Part shown: one piece after another, positions 49,619 through 61,032 of the stretch | Numbering within the stretch: position 1 is the first letter of the stretch | Layout: every line of letters starts with the position of its first letter | Assembly (NCBI RefSeq): GCF_000006565.2 | Contig: NC_031475.1 | Span: 889,535-953,534 of the forward strand | DNA: 64,000 nt | DNA from: Toxoplasma gondii ME49 | Lineage: Eukaryota > Apicomplexa > Conoidasida > Eucoccidiorida > Sarcocystidae | Direction: 5' to 3' | Notes under the pieces: generated by a model | Databases searched by the model: none | Told to the model about the DNA's origin: nothing | What the model saw: only the letters and a program-made list of their open reading frames with translations | Translations under genes and position numbers: made by a program

Positions 49619-52600
49619 ATGTGTCCAACTCGTCTCTTGGACGCCTTCTCTCGCGCGCAAGAGCAACACCCCGCGCGGCCTGCCGTGGCTTCTTGTACCT
49701 CTTCTGTTTTGTCTTCCTCTCTCTCCTCGTCCTCTTCTGCAACGCGGGGCCTTAGCGACAAGACAGGGATCAAGGAACTCGAAACAGAGAGGAAGCTGAA
49801 TCTTGCCGGCTTCGGTCCAAAGGACGCCTCTCCCTGTTCTGCCGGGGGCAAAGAGACGGAAGAGGGAAGAGGAGACATGGAAAACGCGAAAGAAGAGCGA
49901 TCGAAACCACTAATTTCACACAGAGAGAACCCTTCAATGAAGGGATCCGCGAAAAACAGAGGAGGGGGGGAAAAGAAGAGCGTCTCCGAGAAGGTGAAGG
50001 ACTACAGCGAGATGATTGCAGAGCCGGCACTGGCGTCAGCCGAGATCCAAGGAACGAGGGAGGATCGCTCGAGCGAGGGAACGCAGCTTGGCGGAGAGAA
50101 ACAAGAATCGCCTCGTGAGGTTCCCCGCGTTCCGGATGAGATTCCTCGTCTCGCTAGCGAAAAGAAAGACGCGTGTCGGAAGAGTTCCTCCCTCCAAACT
50201 TCACCTGGTCTCGCGCCGGGTCTTTCTGCGACCTCCAGTGGAAACGTAAAACCCCAGAAACAGACGCGGCTTCCAAATTCCTTTTTTGTCTCCAAGCCTG
50301 CTTCTCTCTTTGCTCAGAAGCCCTCAACCAGTGGCCCTGAGGCAGATAAAGTCTCTGGGGACGACCAAAATAAATCAACAGAGATCAAAGATGCTCAAAC
50401 GTCCTGTCTCCCAGTAAGCGAGAAGGGCGAGAAAACTCCAAGGGAAACTCCGTCTTGCTCCTTTCTGTCATCATCCGGTTCTTTATCAGCGTCATGTAAT
50501 ACCTCGGAGAGTGGCGAGTTTGGAGCTGCAGCACATGTCGCCGACGAAGAAGCTTCCGCAGATGTGCATGCAGAAGAAGAGCTTTTTTCTCAGCCTCCTG
50601 AAGCGCAGAAGACAGAGAATTCAGACGACCGACAGACAGAGGGAGCAGGAGGAAAACACGAAGTCGCGGGAGGGATTCAGGAAGCGAAGATGCGCGGAGA
50701 CGAGCCGATTGAGGGAACAGAAGAAGCGGCGCATGCGCTTCGTGGACACAGACCAGTTGAGCACGTCTCCGGAGAACTCCGCCGAAACAAAGACCCCTCA
50801 GGCGATCCCGTGGAAAAGGAGAGCCTCTCGGATTGCGGTGTCGACAGTAGCTGTGCTTCCTCCTCTCCTGCTTCCTCCTCTTGTTCTGTTTCCTCGTCTT
50901 CTCCATCTTCTTCCTCTTCTGGCTCATCAGCGTCATCTCCAACGTTCTCTGCTGTTCCGTCATCGTCTTCTCCTTCTTCCTTTTCTCCTGCTTTCGCACC
51001 CGAGCGGTCGGCCGCTGCGGTCGAGGCAGCAGTGTTCGTGGAAGGGGAATCGAAGACTCGACAGAGCGGTGGAGAGGCAGATAAAGCGCGAGAGGAGAAC
51101 GACGAACGAGAACTGACTCAGACAGAAGGAGGCGTAGAGACAGTCACCGTAGAGACAGACGACAGGGGAGCACAAGGGAGAGCTCGCGCAGCGCTCCGAG
51201 AAGCGTGGGGCGCAATTTTCAAACGGCCTTCTAGGCAGGGAGATCAAAAGAGTAAGCCGATTTCAGGGGTGAAGAAAGAAGAGGGAGAGAAGAAGGACGA
51301 GGAGTCTGCAAGCAAGCGGTCGAGACACAGTCTGAAAAGAGAGAACGAAGAAGCGACCAGCGGGCCTTCTGTGTGGGAGCGAGAGGCGGGACGCAGCTGC
51401 AGGCTTGGAGGCCGAGCGCGGCCCCGGAGATCGGCAGGCGACGCTCTCCAGTCGTGTCCAGAGAAGCGAGACAAGCGCGAAGTTGAAGAAGTGGAAGTAG
51501 AGAAGGTGGTGGTGAACGGGAAAGAGACTTCCGAGTGTCGACGTCGAAGCGAGCGCGTGTTGGCGCGACAGAAACGGACTTTTTCTGACTCAGAGCAGGT
51601 TCTGAGTGTCTCCGACAGCGAGGAGACGGAAGAGAGAGGCGGAACCAAAAAGAGACAGAAAGTTTCTGCGCCGACGCTGCTTCTCAGCCGCCGCTTCCCT
51701 GTCGCGCCCGCGAAGGCAGAGAGGCGCGGGCAGCCGAAGCGTGCATGCGCGGCCTCATCATTTCAACGCGCCCGCGAGGAAAGCAGTTTTTTCTCGGGAG
51801 GGAAGAGAAAGGGTAGCAACGAAGAGACCGAGCGACAGCTCAAGCTTGCGAGGGCGGAGGAAGAACGGAGACAGCGAGAGGAGGTGATCCTGTTGAGGCG
51901 ACGCGTCGTTCTGCAGGCGCAGCAGAGACAACGCGAACGCGAAGAAGAACATCGCCTCCGCCTCTTGGTGGAGACAAATGCGGAGTGGATTGAAAGCTTG
52001 CGAACCTTCGAGGATGGCGGCCTCGACGGCAGCGCCCCGAGCTGGTTCCCCGGAGCATCTCCCCGGTGTCGGGGCTCTTCTGCTTCTGTCGAAGCGAGGG
52101 AGACGCCGGAAGACAACCGGTGTCTCCTCTCTCAAGCAAGCATTCAAGACTCGCTGAACTCTTCTGAAGACTCTTCCAGACGACCGCGGTCTCTGCAGCG
52201 AGAGCGCATGAAGAGAAGGCGGGCGTCGTCCGAAGAGGAAGACATCGTGACCAGCGATGGGACAAGGTCGCGCGAAGAGATGAATCAGACGCGTCCGGGC
52301 GAAGTGGAACTGGAAGAAGATAGGAACACAGCCTTTGCGCATGCTGAGCCGTTTGAAGCGGCAGAAACTTCTGCACTTTCGCTCTGCAGTGCACCTCCGC
52401 GCTGCGAGTGGCGAGACGTCGGAGCCAGACTCCTCGACCTCTGCGGTCTGAGAGGCTTCGACACTCGCGACATCGTCTTCTTCGTGACGTCTGGCCCATT
52501 TACCTTCTACACCCGAAAGGGCATTCTGAAAATTCTTGAAAAAACAGGTGAGCCATACCGCGATCTAGAGGAGCACGGGGGGACACCGCTCTCAGCTGTG

Positions 52601-55600
52601 TTAGGCAGCTGGAAAAGTGGAGTCAGTCTTCCGCTTTAAGCTCCCTCCCCGCGGCATTCGAGCTATGGAGTGTTGCGTGGTGCTATCACGAGGAGAAAGG
52701 GAAGAAAGGACACAGACGCTACGGTGATCAAGACCATTGCATAGGAGGAGTCACACATTTTCTGAGGGACATTCGCCGCGCCTCGGCCTTCAACACAAGA
52801 TGCAGACAGGGAACATACAGTGTCTTTTTTCTCTTCCTTGCTCAAACACCGGCTTTCTGCGATAGCTGCTGCAATTCGAAAGACTGTGCACTTTCTCCGG
52901 TGCCACGAACTGACTCTCAGGAAGCCGCTCCTGCTTCCCATAGTTGATGTTGCTTGCATGTCGAGCCGCACGAAGATAGCCTAGATTCATGCACACCATG
53001 CCAGATATGAGACTCGCGCAGCTTTTACATGCAAACCTATGTGTGATGAATGGTCCTATTAACGAACTTGTTCCTGCCTATAGTTTAATATTATGTATTT
53101 ATATCTATGCATGCACTTTTGCTTGTGGAGAAAGTGTGTGGCCTGGAGGATTTCTCCATAGGATGTTGTAGTGTTTTATCTCTCATGTTCTTTTCGCATC
53201 TCTTCACTTCCCTCTTTTGCAGGTCTCCCCGTGACGACAACTCCTCGGCGAGCAACTTGCATTTTGACAAATGACATGGGTTACTGGCCTCAAGCTGAAC
53301 CCCCTTCACAAGAGTGCCCTGCGTCTTCTTTCCATTCTCCTTCTGTGCTTCTTTCGTCTTCATTTCCGTCGGCTGAGAGCGAGAACAGCGAAGATCAAGC
53401 GCTGTCGGTTGGTTGTTCTCTCGCTCCCGGATCTCTGTCCTTCTGTGCTCCGTGGCGTCTGTCTCCTTGCTTCTTCGACGGCCCACGGGTAGCGACTGAG
53501 TCAGTGCTCATGCGAGCGATGAACATTTCCCTCCAGGACGCGGCGCGGAGGTTTCACCCCCTTAACGACAAAAGTGGACTTCTCGTCGAAGATCTGGTTC
53601 GCGCTTCTCTGCACTTCTACGCCAACCACGGATGCGCTCCTGAGGCGGACGGCGAGAAGGCGAACATTGGGGGGCGAGGGACGGGGGCTCAAGAGGCCCA
53701 TAACAGTGTGTCTCAGATTTTCCCAGTTGAGGATGGAGCCCAAGAGGAGGGTGGCGCCGGGTTGCGGTGTATCGAAGCAGTGGATAGAGAGAATGAAGGG
53801 AGATCAAGGAAAGAAGACAATACAGGAAAGACAGGGACAGCGGCTCCGGCCGATCCAGTGCCGCCGTCGATCAGCAAAGAAGAGAGGTCAACCTCCCAGC
53901 CGACGTCAACAACCTCTCGAGAAAAAGCGACAACAGAGCGACACGCAGACTCCACAAGCGAGAGAGAAAAACGAGGCGACAAGGAAGGAGTCGAGTGCGG
54001 ATTCCCGGGGACAGGCGTTCTGAAGACGCCTTCCATCCTCTGGCTTACCCACATCACCGAGATGTGGGATCGAGCCTTCGAGGCCTGCAGTTTGTGCGAG
54101 CTCGCCGGGAATAACGACGCGGTGCTGGAACTGCATGCGCTCCTGACGGCGGCTCTCCAGCGCGGTCCTTCTCTGTCGGGCAAGCGTGCGGAGTTCGACA
54201 GTATGGCGAGCGACTCGACAGGGACCACTGAGAAGCCAGGTGTCTCTTTGCCCCGCCCCAAGAAAACGGAGAGATGCAGCGGCTCTGGGGGTGCTCGGGT
54301 CAGTGGGAGAAAGCGCGAGGCGAAAGCGCAGAGAGATCGTGAAGAGAGGCCGAGAGTGATCCTTGTCTCGATGCCACCAGGTTGTGGAGGCGATCGCCTG
54401 GTCGACTTGCTCTGCTTCGCATGCGGCCACCAGGCCGTACGCGAACAGAAGTTGAGAGAGGAGAAGCGAATCGATGGCCTGTTTCTGTCTATGGCGATGG
54501 TGAGTGCTCAGGCGCGAGCGCTCAAGGAAACACAAATCCAGGACCCTGCAGGCGCCGTCGTAGTTGCTGAAGACGAAATTCGTCGAAAACGGTTCTCGCG
54601 GGATCCTCCAGAGCCTCCTTCGTGTACCCCGTTTGGGGCCAAAGCCCCGGGCAAAGAGGCGCCGACGCTGCCTACCCATGCTGCGGATCTCTCACTGGAA
54701 AAGAAGGCTCGTGAAGGCAACAGTTCGACGCCGTCAAGTGCGCCCTCTGAAGGGGCCTGTGAAAAGGAGCAGGGCACCCGCCAGCGCACTGTGTCTCTCC
54801 CGCTTCCGCGCTTGAGTGTTTACGACTGGTGGACCTTGTCGAGGGCCGACCAGCGAAGACTTTTGCAGCGGAGGCCGCGGAAACCAGACACGGAGAATGG
54901 AGGAGAGAAATACAATCCTCCAGTTTTGTGCATTGCCCGCTGGAGAGAAGGCGAAGATGAGCAGACTGCAAAAGAGGCTGTGAACGCTTCAATCGACGAA
55001 GCGATATGCCGGACAGGAGGCGGCCGAGGGCGACGGGCGGGAGCGAGCAGTGACGAGGACGACGACGAGGACTTCAAGGACGCAAAGACGCTTCGCAGAG
55101 GCATCCACTTTGTGGGGCTGCGGCCGCCTCCCAGAGAAGCTCTCGTGCAACGGTAAGACGCGCGACAGCGACAGACGGGATCTGGGGGTTTGACCATGTT
55201 GGAGAGTGCAGTCGCCATTAAGTACTAGGCTGATGGTTCTGAATCTCGACGTTAATGATTGGCTAACTCGAGGACGTGCTGTTGTTATCAGTAGTACCCG
55301 TATTTCTGTTTACTTCCAAAAACGTATGAAGGCACGACGACGAGACAAGGCTCAGGGGAACAAACTGAAGTGGATGTGGAACGCCTCTAGGTGCAGCCGT
55401 GCATTGTGCGCGTCAAGCAGAGAATGCTGGGGAACAAACGAGTGGTGGCTGCCGTGCCACAACGATTAATTCTGTGCTTTCCATGGCTTGGTGAAGATGC
55501 CGGCAGCTCGCTGACGCTGCGGCGACGCTTCGCATCTGGTGCCTGTCAGTGAACGAACGGTGAAAGCGATATGGCTGCTGTCTTCGTGCTCATGCCGATG

Positions 55601-57338
55601 TGGGTGTGCCTTCAGAGTTCTCGCAATTGCGACTGCGGCCATAGGGGCTCCTGTCGACCGTGCGCTTGTCGAACTTTTGTTCGCAAGCAGCGGCGATGGC
55701 CACCAAGGACCCAGCACCGGAGAGGCAGTGCCTCTCGCAGGAATTTTGCACACTCTACACCTCGTCACACGGACGCACATGAATTCGCGGCTTCTGCATG
55801 CAGCTTACCACTACGAAACGCAGCGCCATTTAGATGCCCAGCACAGAGAGTTGGATGCTTGCGCTTCCTTAGAAGGAGCACAGCAGTCTCCCAAAGAACC
55901 GCTGCCGTCTGCAAACACGCGCGGCAGTCGGCCGAGCTTCACCCTCCCGGCTGCTTCTTGGTACGACGCCGAGCCGGAATACTGTACAAAAGACGACTTA
56001 GCAGACGCGATGGGAGGACCGAGTTGTGAGGAAACGACGGCTGGGTCGGCACAAGCCCGCCTGTCTCGTATAATCCAAAACTTTGTCCTACCACCTTTGG
56101 AGCGACCTCTGCCGCTTCCCTTTGCCCTGGCCGAAGCGCCGTTATTAGCGTTTTGGCGACTTCAACAGGCACAACCGATGAGTTTGCTTCTTCAGCTTTT
56201 CGGAAGCCGGAACGCCCTAGCTGCAGACTCGTTGGCGGCTCCCATGCATGCGTTCGACCTGCTGTATGAGAAGTTCGCGCATACTCAGCGGGCAGCTTTT
56301 GCAAGACGCCGGGCGGCCGACAAGACTCTGGCGGAGGTGGCGGACCGCCACGGGAGTGTTGAAACCCTGCTCGATGCGTTCAGTGTATGTGCCCGAGCAG
56401 TGAAACTCGAAAACGATTGCAGTGGATGCCTAGTGGTAGATATGCATTATAGTGTTCCGGCCGGAGGAAAAGCCTCCCAGTCTGGAGGGGGGAAGTCGCC
56501 GAGTGAAAACGACTTCGCTGCAGGATACGGTGGTGGAAGTTCTGGCGGAAGCGATGCCACAAAAGATGGGCTGCTGAAAGAAAACGCGGAGACCGCTTTA
56601 CTCCGAGGACTTCCTCTAAGGATTGGGGCACACTTACCTGAAACAACAGCCCGCTTTGTAGGCGAGCTGATTTTAGGTGGTGTGGCCTTGCTGCAGCATG
56701 GGCCTGAAGGAGCCTACGAACCACCACCTCTTGGCTGTTCTCTAGATGCCGTTCAGAAGCAGTTTGTCACCGAGCGGATGATTCAGCAGGAAAAACTTCA
56801 GACGAGAAGGAAGCTGGAAAAAATGGGAGAGGGGAGTTTGAAAGTGCTGGACTTGAGACGTACAGTGGAGGAAGCCGGCTTAATGGTTAATTTAGAAGCG
56901 CCGATGCCACGGGCTAGTCCGTCAGTACAGTCCGACCCTGGTGAAGCCAAGGTCGAATGCAAGGGAGATGCTGCAGAGCCAAAACGGTCCCCTCGAAGAA
57001 GTGTACGGTCTGGGGGACCAGATGTCCGGGATGGTTACGATGTTGACGCTTTTTGTCCGGTGGAAGGTCTTTCTGATTCAGAAGATAGTGACAAGTGGAT
57101 GGAGGATGACGTGAACATGTTTGAGATTATGTCAGCCAACACGATGTTACGCTGCACCGAGCAGCTTCGCCAAACGTTTATAGCCGAAGGAAGAATGCTT
57201 GAGAAGATGGCGAGTTCAAAATGGAAAGGAGGGAGGAGGGTAAGGGGGGTCAAGAAAAAGACAACAGCTTTTCCAGACGATGCAAAAATTGCAAAGGTAG
57301 CATCGACTCTTGGGAACTTCCGGAAGGGTATAAAGTGA
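49619..57338 (+). CDS. Large low-complexity protein, possible divergent Ctf18/Elg1-type clamp-loader subunit
   Basis: Three long exons join in phase (49619-52547, 53223-55152, 55550-57338) to give 2,215 residues. The N-terminal 950 are Ser/Glu/Arg-rich with a Ser run and many basic clusters, probably nuclear and disordered. QTRLPNSFF near residue 215 resembles a PCNA-binding box with one extra residue. Near residue 1360, RVILVSMPPGCGGDRLVDLLCF reads like the P-loop strand and helix of an AAA+ clamp loader with the Lys-Thr pair replaced. AVVVAEDE could be a Walker B remnant, and VGLRPPPREALVQR recalls the lid start. The region with HGSVETLLDAF (about 1885-1920) resembles the post-AAA collar region of Ctf18 as I remember it. 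This suggests a PCNA (un)loader subunit; the assignment is inference and could be wrong. The gene itself is well supported by frame and splice sites. Confidence 0.6.
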
Positions 57339-58386
57339 CGTTTGCCGAGAAGGATGGAGGGGCAATGGCCCAGACTGTCACAGTTGGGGGAAACAAGCCG
57401 GAAACGAAGGTGCTTAACTTGGGGCAAGATACATTTGACGAGTCTATCTGTGGATTTCACAGTGTCGTACCCTCGTGGGAAAAGGTTTTAGAACCCGTTT
57501 TCGCTGTGTTTCTTTGGATGGAATTTTCCTTGCATGGTTAAGATGTATTTATCCACAGCAAGCGAATGCGTGGCAAAGCAGGCTGGCAACGGAAACCGAT
57601 GCTTACAGTATGAATGAGGTATAAGACGGCATTCATTCTGGAAGAAACGAGGCTGCAGCTTCCCTCGCACTCAGTGCTTCCAGGTAATCCGAACGGCACG
57701 CAATCGCACAAGTGCACCACATAAAGCACGCACCGATGCACGATGTCGGTATCCGTTTGCATTTGCAGCCCCACGTGTCTCTGAATGCTCCGTTAGCGGG
57801 GCCATGACGAGCCTCCTTAGTACTTTACGGTACACAGAAGTCAAACGTATAGTTGAACGCGGAGCCGAATGGGTACCAAGTGGTTACGAGGCACTGAAGA
57901 GCTGCGACAAGTTACCGGTGATTGTGAGGAGAACACGAATTTATACCTCTTCAGACGGCACCCACCTCCCCGAAAGCGCTACGTATCGGTTTTTTGCTGA
58001 AATCGAGACCTGTCTACAGTGACAAGATGGTGTGCCTAAATTTCGCTATCAGCGGCAGTGCAGTGGCGGGCACCGCCGACGTAACGTACTTCAAGCTGCT
58101 GCTGAACAAAACTGTTACTATAGTTTGTGGTAGTGGCTCAATCTGTAGATTCTGAGCTAGCGGCGGTATGGTTTTCATTGATGTGAGCATGTTGCAAACT
58201 GACCCATCAGACCTTCCCGCCTTTTGATGCAACCCTACGCTGGGAACATCCACAAGACACCGCCACTGACATTGAAGGGGGAGCGACCTGGTGAAACGGG
58301 AGTAGTCGGCAATCAATAACGCTTTTCAGTCTGACAGGAGTTTTTAGTTGCTTCACAGATTGAGATTGCACCGTTTGTTCTAGCGC
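57339..58386. other. Intergenic region upstream of TOP6B
   Basis: About 1 kb between the stop of the large gene and the first ATG of TOP6B, same strand. A frame at 57221-57541 overlaps the end of the large gene in another phase; I take it as chance. Nothing else is seen. Confidence 0.5.
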
Positions 58387-60883
58387 ATGAGTTTTCCCGT
58401 AACCATGACTGCTCCAAGTGCCCGCGAGTTTCTCAACAGGCGTAAGCTCGATGATACTAGTCTGTCGCACGCCACAACACTCACAGGATGGTGGCGACGT
58501 GTATCCAGATATGTCAGTGACAGGATTCACGGAGCAGAATGGTATTTTGATGGTGGCGAAGGAACTTGCCGACAATGCAGTTGACGCGTGCACTCATGTT
58601 GACAAGCCCTGCTACGGTTTCCATCCCAACCCGCGCGTGGAGGTCGACGTTCGTCATCTGTTGGACGGCAAGATTGACGTCTGCTGCCGCGACACAGTGA
58701 GGCCAGCTGCAGCCGCTTTGCCAGACTAGGTGCCACAGCTTAGGAACCGCAGGGTGTTGGCTTTTCGTGCGATTCGATAGAGTCATTTGGGCAGCTATTT
58801 GCTACTTCGAAAACCAACGACTCGAGCGTGAGCGGCGTGTTCGGAATTGGCTTAAAGATGGTAAGAAGATGAGAGAGTTCAAGTTGGCCGAGCGAACTCA
58901 GTAGGCTGCTTATGCGATAGGCAATGATGTACTGTCACCGGAGTGCTGCATCCCTCTTGAGGATGAAAGTTAGGTAAGTGTGATTTGTGAGAGCAGACAA
59001 AAGCATCGAGTACAAGTCCCCTTCAGAGTTTCACCAAGCGAAGTATGGAGGTTCCGGGTAAGGTCCGACGTCAGCGGGCAGTCGGCAGATATCGAAGATT
59101 TTGAAAGTGAGCCCCACCGCATGAGACCCCTGACATCCTGCATGCATCGGCGTATTTGAACAGCGGCCAAAGAGGACGTGGACACGTGGCCGTGGATGAC
59201 GGAAGTAGCTGCGGAAGTAGGAGCACACCACTTGGCTCATAGATACGAATCAGCAAAAGTGGCCTGCGCAGGTGAAGGGCCAGTGGAATGACGAGATGAA
59301 AGGATCATTTCTAAGCTACATAACTGCCATCAATTTCTTAAAACCCGAAGTACAATTTCTTCAGATGTATCCGTACTTTTTCGCGACCAATCTCTCACTT
59401 TCACCAGATCTCGCTCTGGATTTCGACAGAATCAGAGAATGTAAATGCTCTTACCCCTGAAGTCAGGGGCAATGGGCTGCTACAGTGTCTTATTTCTTTG
59501 ACGCAAATTGCGTCACACAAAGTTATTGCCCAAACGCAGCAGGTGGTGAATGACGGCGGGTACACGGTTCGAATAATTGGGATTGCCGTGGCAATCACCG
59601 AGGACTCCCAAAAACAGACGGAGTGGGGCTCTGTCCGGGTTTTGCGCACCTTCAACTCCATGCCTCTGCTGCCTGAAGACGCCCCAGTTTGCGCGATTGA
59701 CAAGGCGACTAGGTAACAATGACGCGTTGCAGTATTCACGGTGGCCAACCTTCACACTGGCGACAGGGAGTTTCTGGACAAAAAAGGCGCTCGGTTCGGC
59801 TTGCTGACAAAGAAGAGACAGCGGAAGCCTCCTGGATCTATGAAGGCTGCCATTGCTGCTCCTGTTGAACCTACACCTTCGCGGGCTCCTGCAAACACAT
59901 ACGACCGCTTGCTCGGGGTAGTTTTTCTTTCCCATGTCCAGCATATACTCAAAAGAATGCTACATTATCTGCTTAGGCAGCGTACCCACACCGTGTGTGG
60001 TTTGCCGGACCAACTGTTTGGTCAGACATTGTTCTGGTAAGGTGTCTAACAGCTCTTGCCGTGATATTTCTCAACATGGTGAGGCGTGTAGGTCATCAGC
60101 GTCGACAATGAAGAGGCGTGCTTCGGCAGTTTGTGCAAAACGTATTTGCGGGTAAGTTTCAGTCAAAATGCGTATCACAAAGAGTTTTCCAACCTACTGC
60201 ACGACGCACTAGGAGTCGTCCGCTCTCTCGAAAAGTCTGTGCAGTGCGCTGTTGGCTACGTTTGAGGACTTCAAGACACATGACCCTGCCGCATTCATGT
60301 CAATCGCTGAACGCGAGGTAAGGCTATCAGTGGTCAACATACGGAAAGCCCCAATGCAGCGAGCGTTTCTCTGGTGCAGATGAAAGAAGCTCGCGAAATC
60401 TACATTCCGCAGATGGCTCAATCGATGGCACAGATCATCTGCCGCTCTGATAATGAAGAGTTCAAAAATGCGTCTTTCATGATTCTTTCCGTTGAACGCG
60501 AGCCAAAGGGATACGTGGCGCCGCGATCGGGTAGGTATTGGATAGAATCAGAACTTGTCGAAACTAGTGGAAATGACACCATAGGTTCGCGAGCAATGGC
60601 AAGCGAGCCAAGCGAACGAACAACGTCTGCCGCAAAACGAATGAAGACAAACGACCCACTGGAGAAGCTCACGGAGAAGTTGGAAGCACTCATACTGTGA
60701 GTCTTCTCCCTTCGGAGGCCAGCGCACGGAGAGAATTGACAATTTGTTTCGACTGGATTCTTCAGGACGAAACTGGAAAAAAAATGTGCGACGAAGACCA
60801 AAGAATGCAACCCTGGAGAAACCGCTAACCCTGCCCTTGCGTCCGATACGGAGTCCTCGTCAGAGGAAGCAGAAGAAGAGTAA
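58387..60883 (+). CDS. DNA topoisomerase VI subunit B
   Basis: GHKL-ATPase subunit of topoisomerase VI, which pairs with a Spo11-like A subunit to pass DNA duplexes. Twelve exons join in phase: 58387-58441, 58518-58696, 58753-58860, 58974-59106, 59164-59216, 59272-59349, 59408-59712, 59767-59917, 60092-60151, 60213-60317, 60380-60696 and 60766-60883, 553 residues, shorter than plant TOP6B. Motifs in order: SAREFLNR then TGFTEQNGILMVAKELADNA (N box, Glu34, Asn38), DTGVG (residues 77-81), SGVFGIGLKM (to residue 114), a TEVAAE segment at the GTxI position, then VKGQW and transducer sequence with FNSMPLLPEDAPVCAIDKAT. The C-terminus is a helical YIPQMAQSMAQII segment and an acidic tail (SSSEEAEEE). 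Introns are short (54-76 nt, except 113 and 174). Exons 4 and 5 are the least certain. ATG at 58387 or 58405 could be used. Confidence 0.9.
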
Positions 60884-61032
60884 AACCGCCACGTCATACG
60901 CAGCAGTTTACCGCTCGAGCCATCAAGCATTCGAGGCTTTTCACAGCCCCCCACAGTGCATGGATCGCGCTGTATCGGTACTTGTTAGATGGATACCTTT
61001 CAATAGTACCAAGCGCAGCGACGCTGCTTTCA

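Noticed and set aside
49062..49742. Minus-strand Arg-rich frame of 226 codons
   Set aside because: It overlaps the start of the large plus-strand gene and pyrimidine-rich promoter sequence. The Arg richness is explained by base composition.
50385..52499. Several long minus-strand and alternate-frame ORFs inside the large exon
   Set aside because: High-GC, low-complexity coding sequence commonly keeps other frames open; none has motifs or splice continuity.
57221..57541. A 106-residue frame at the end of the clamp-loader-like gene
   Set aside because: It overlaps the last coding exon in another phase and has no start context, motif or splice link.
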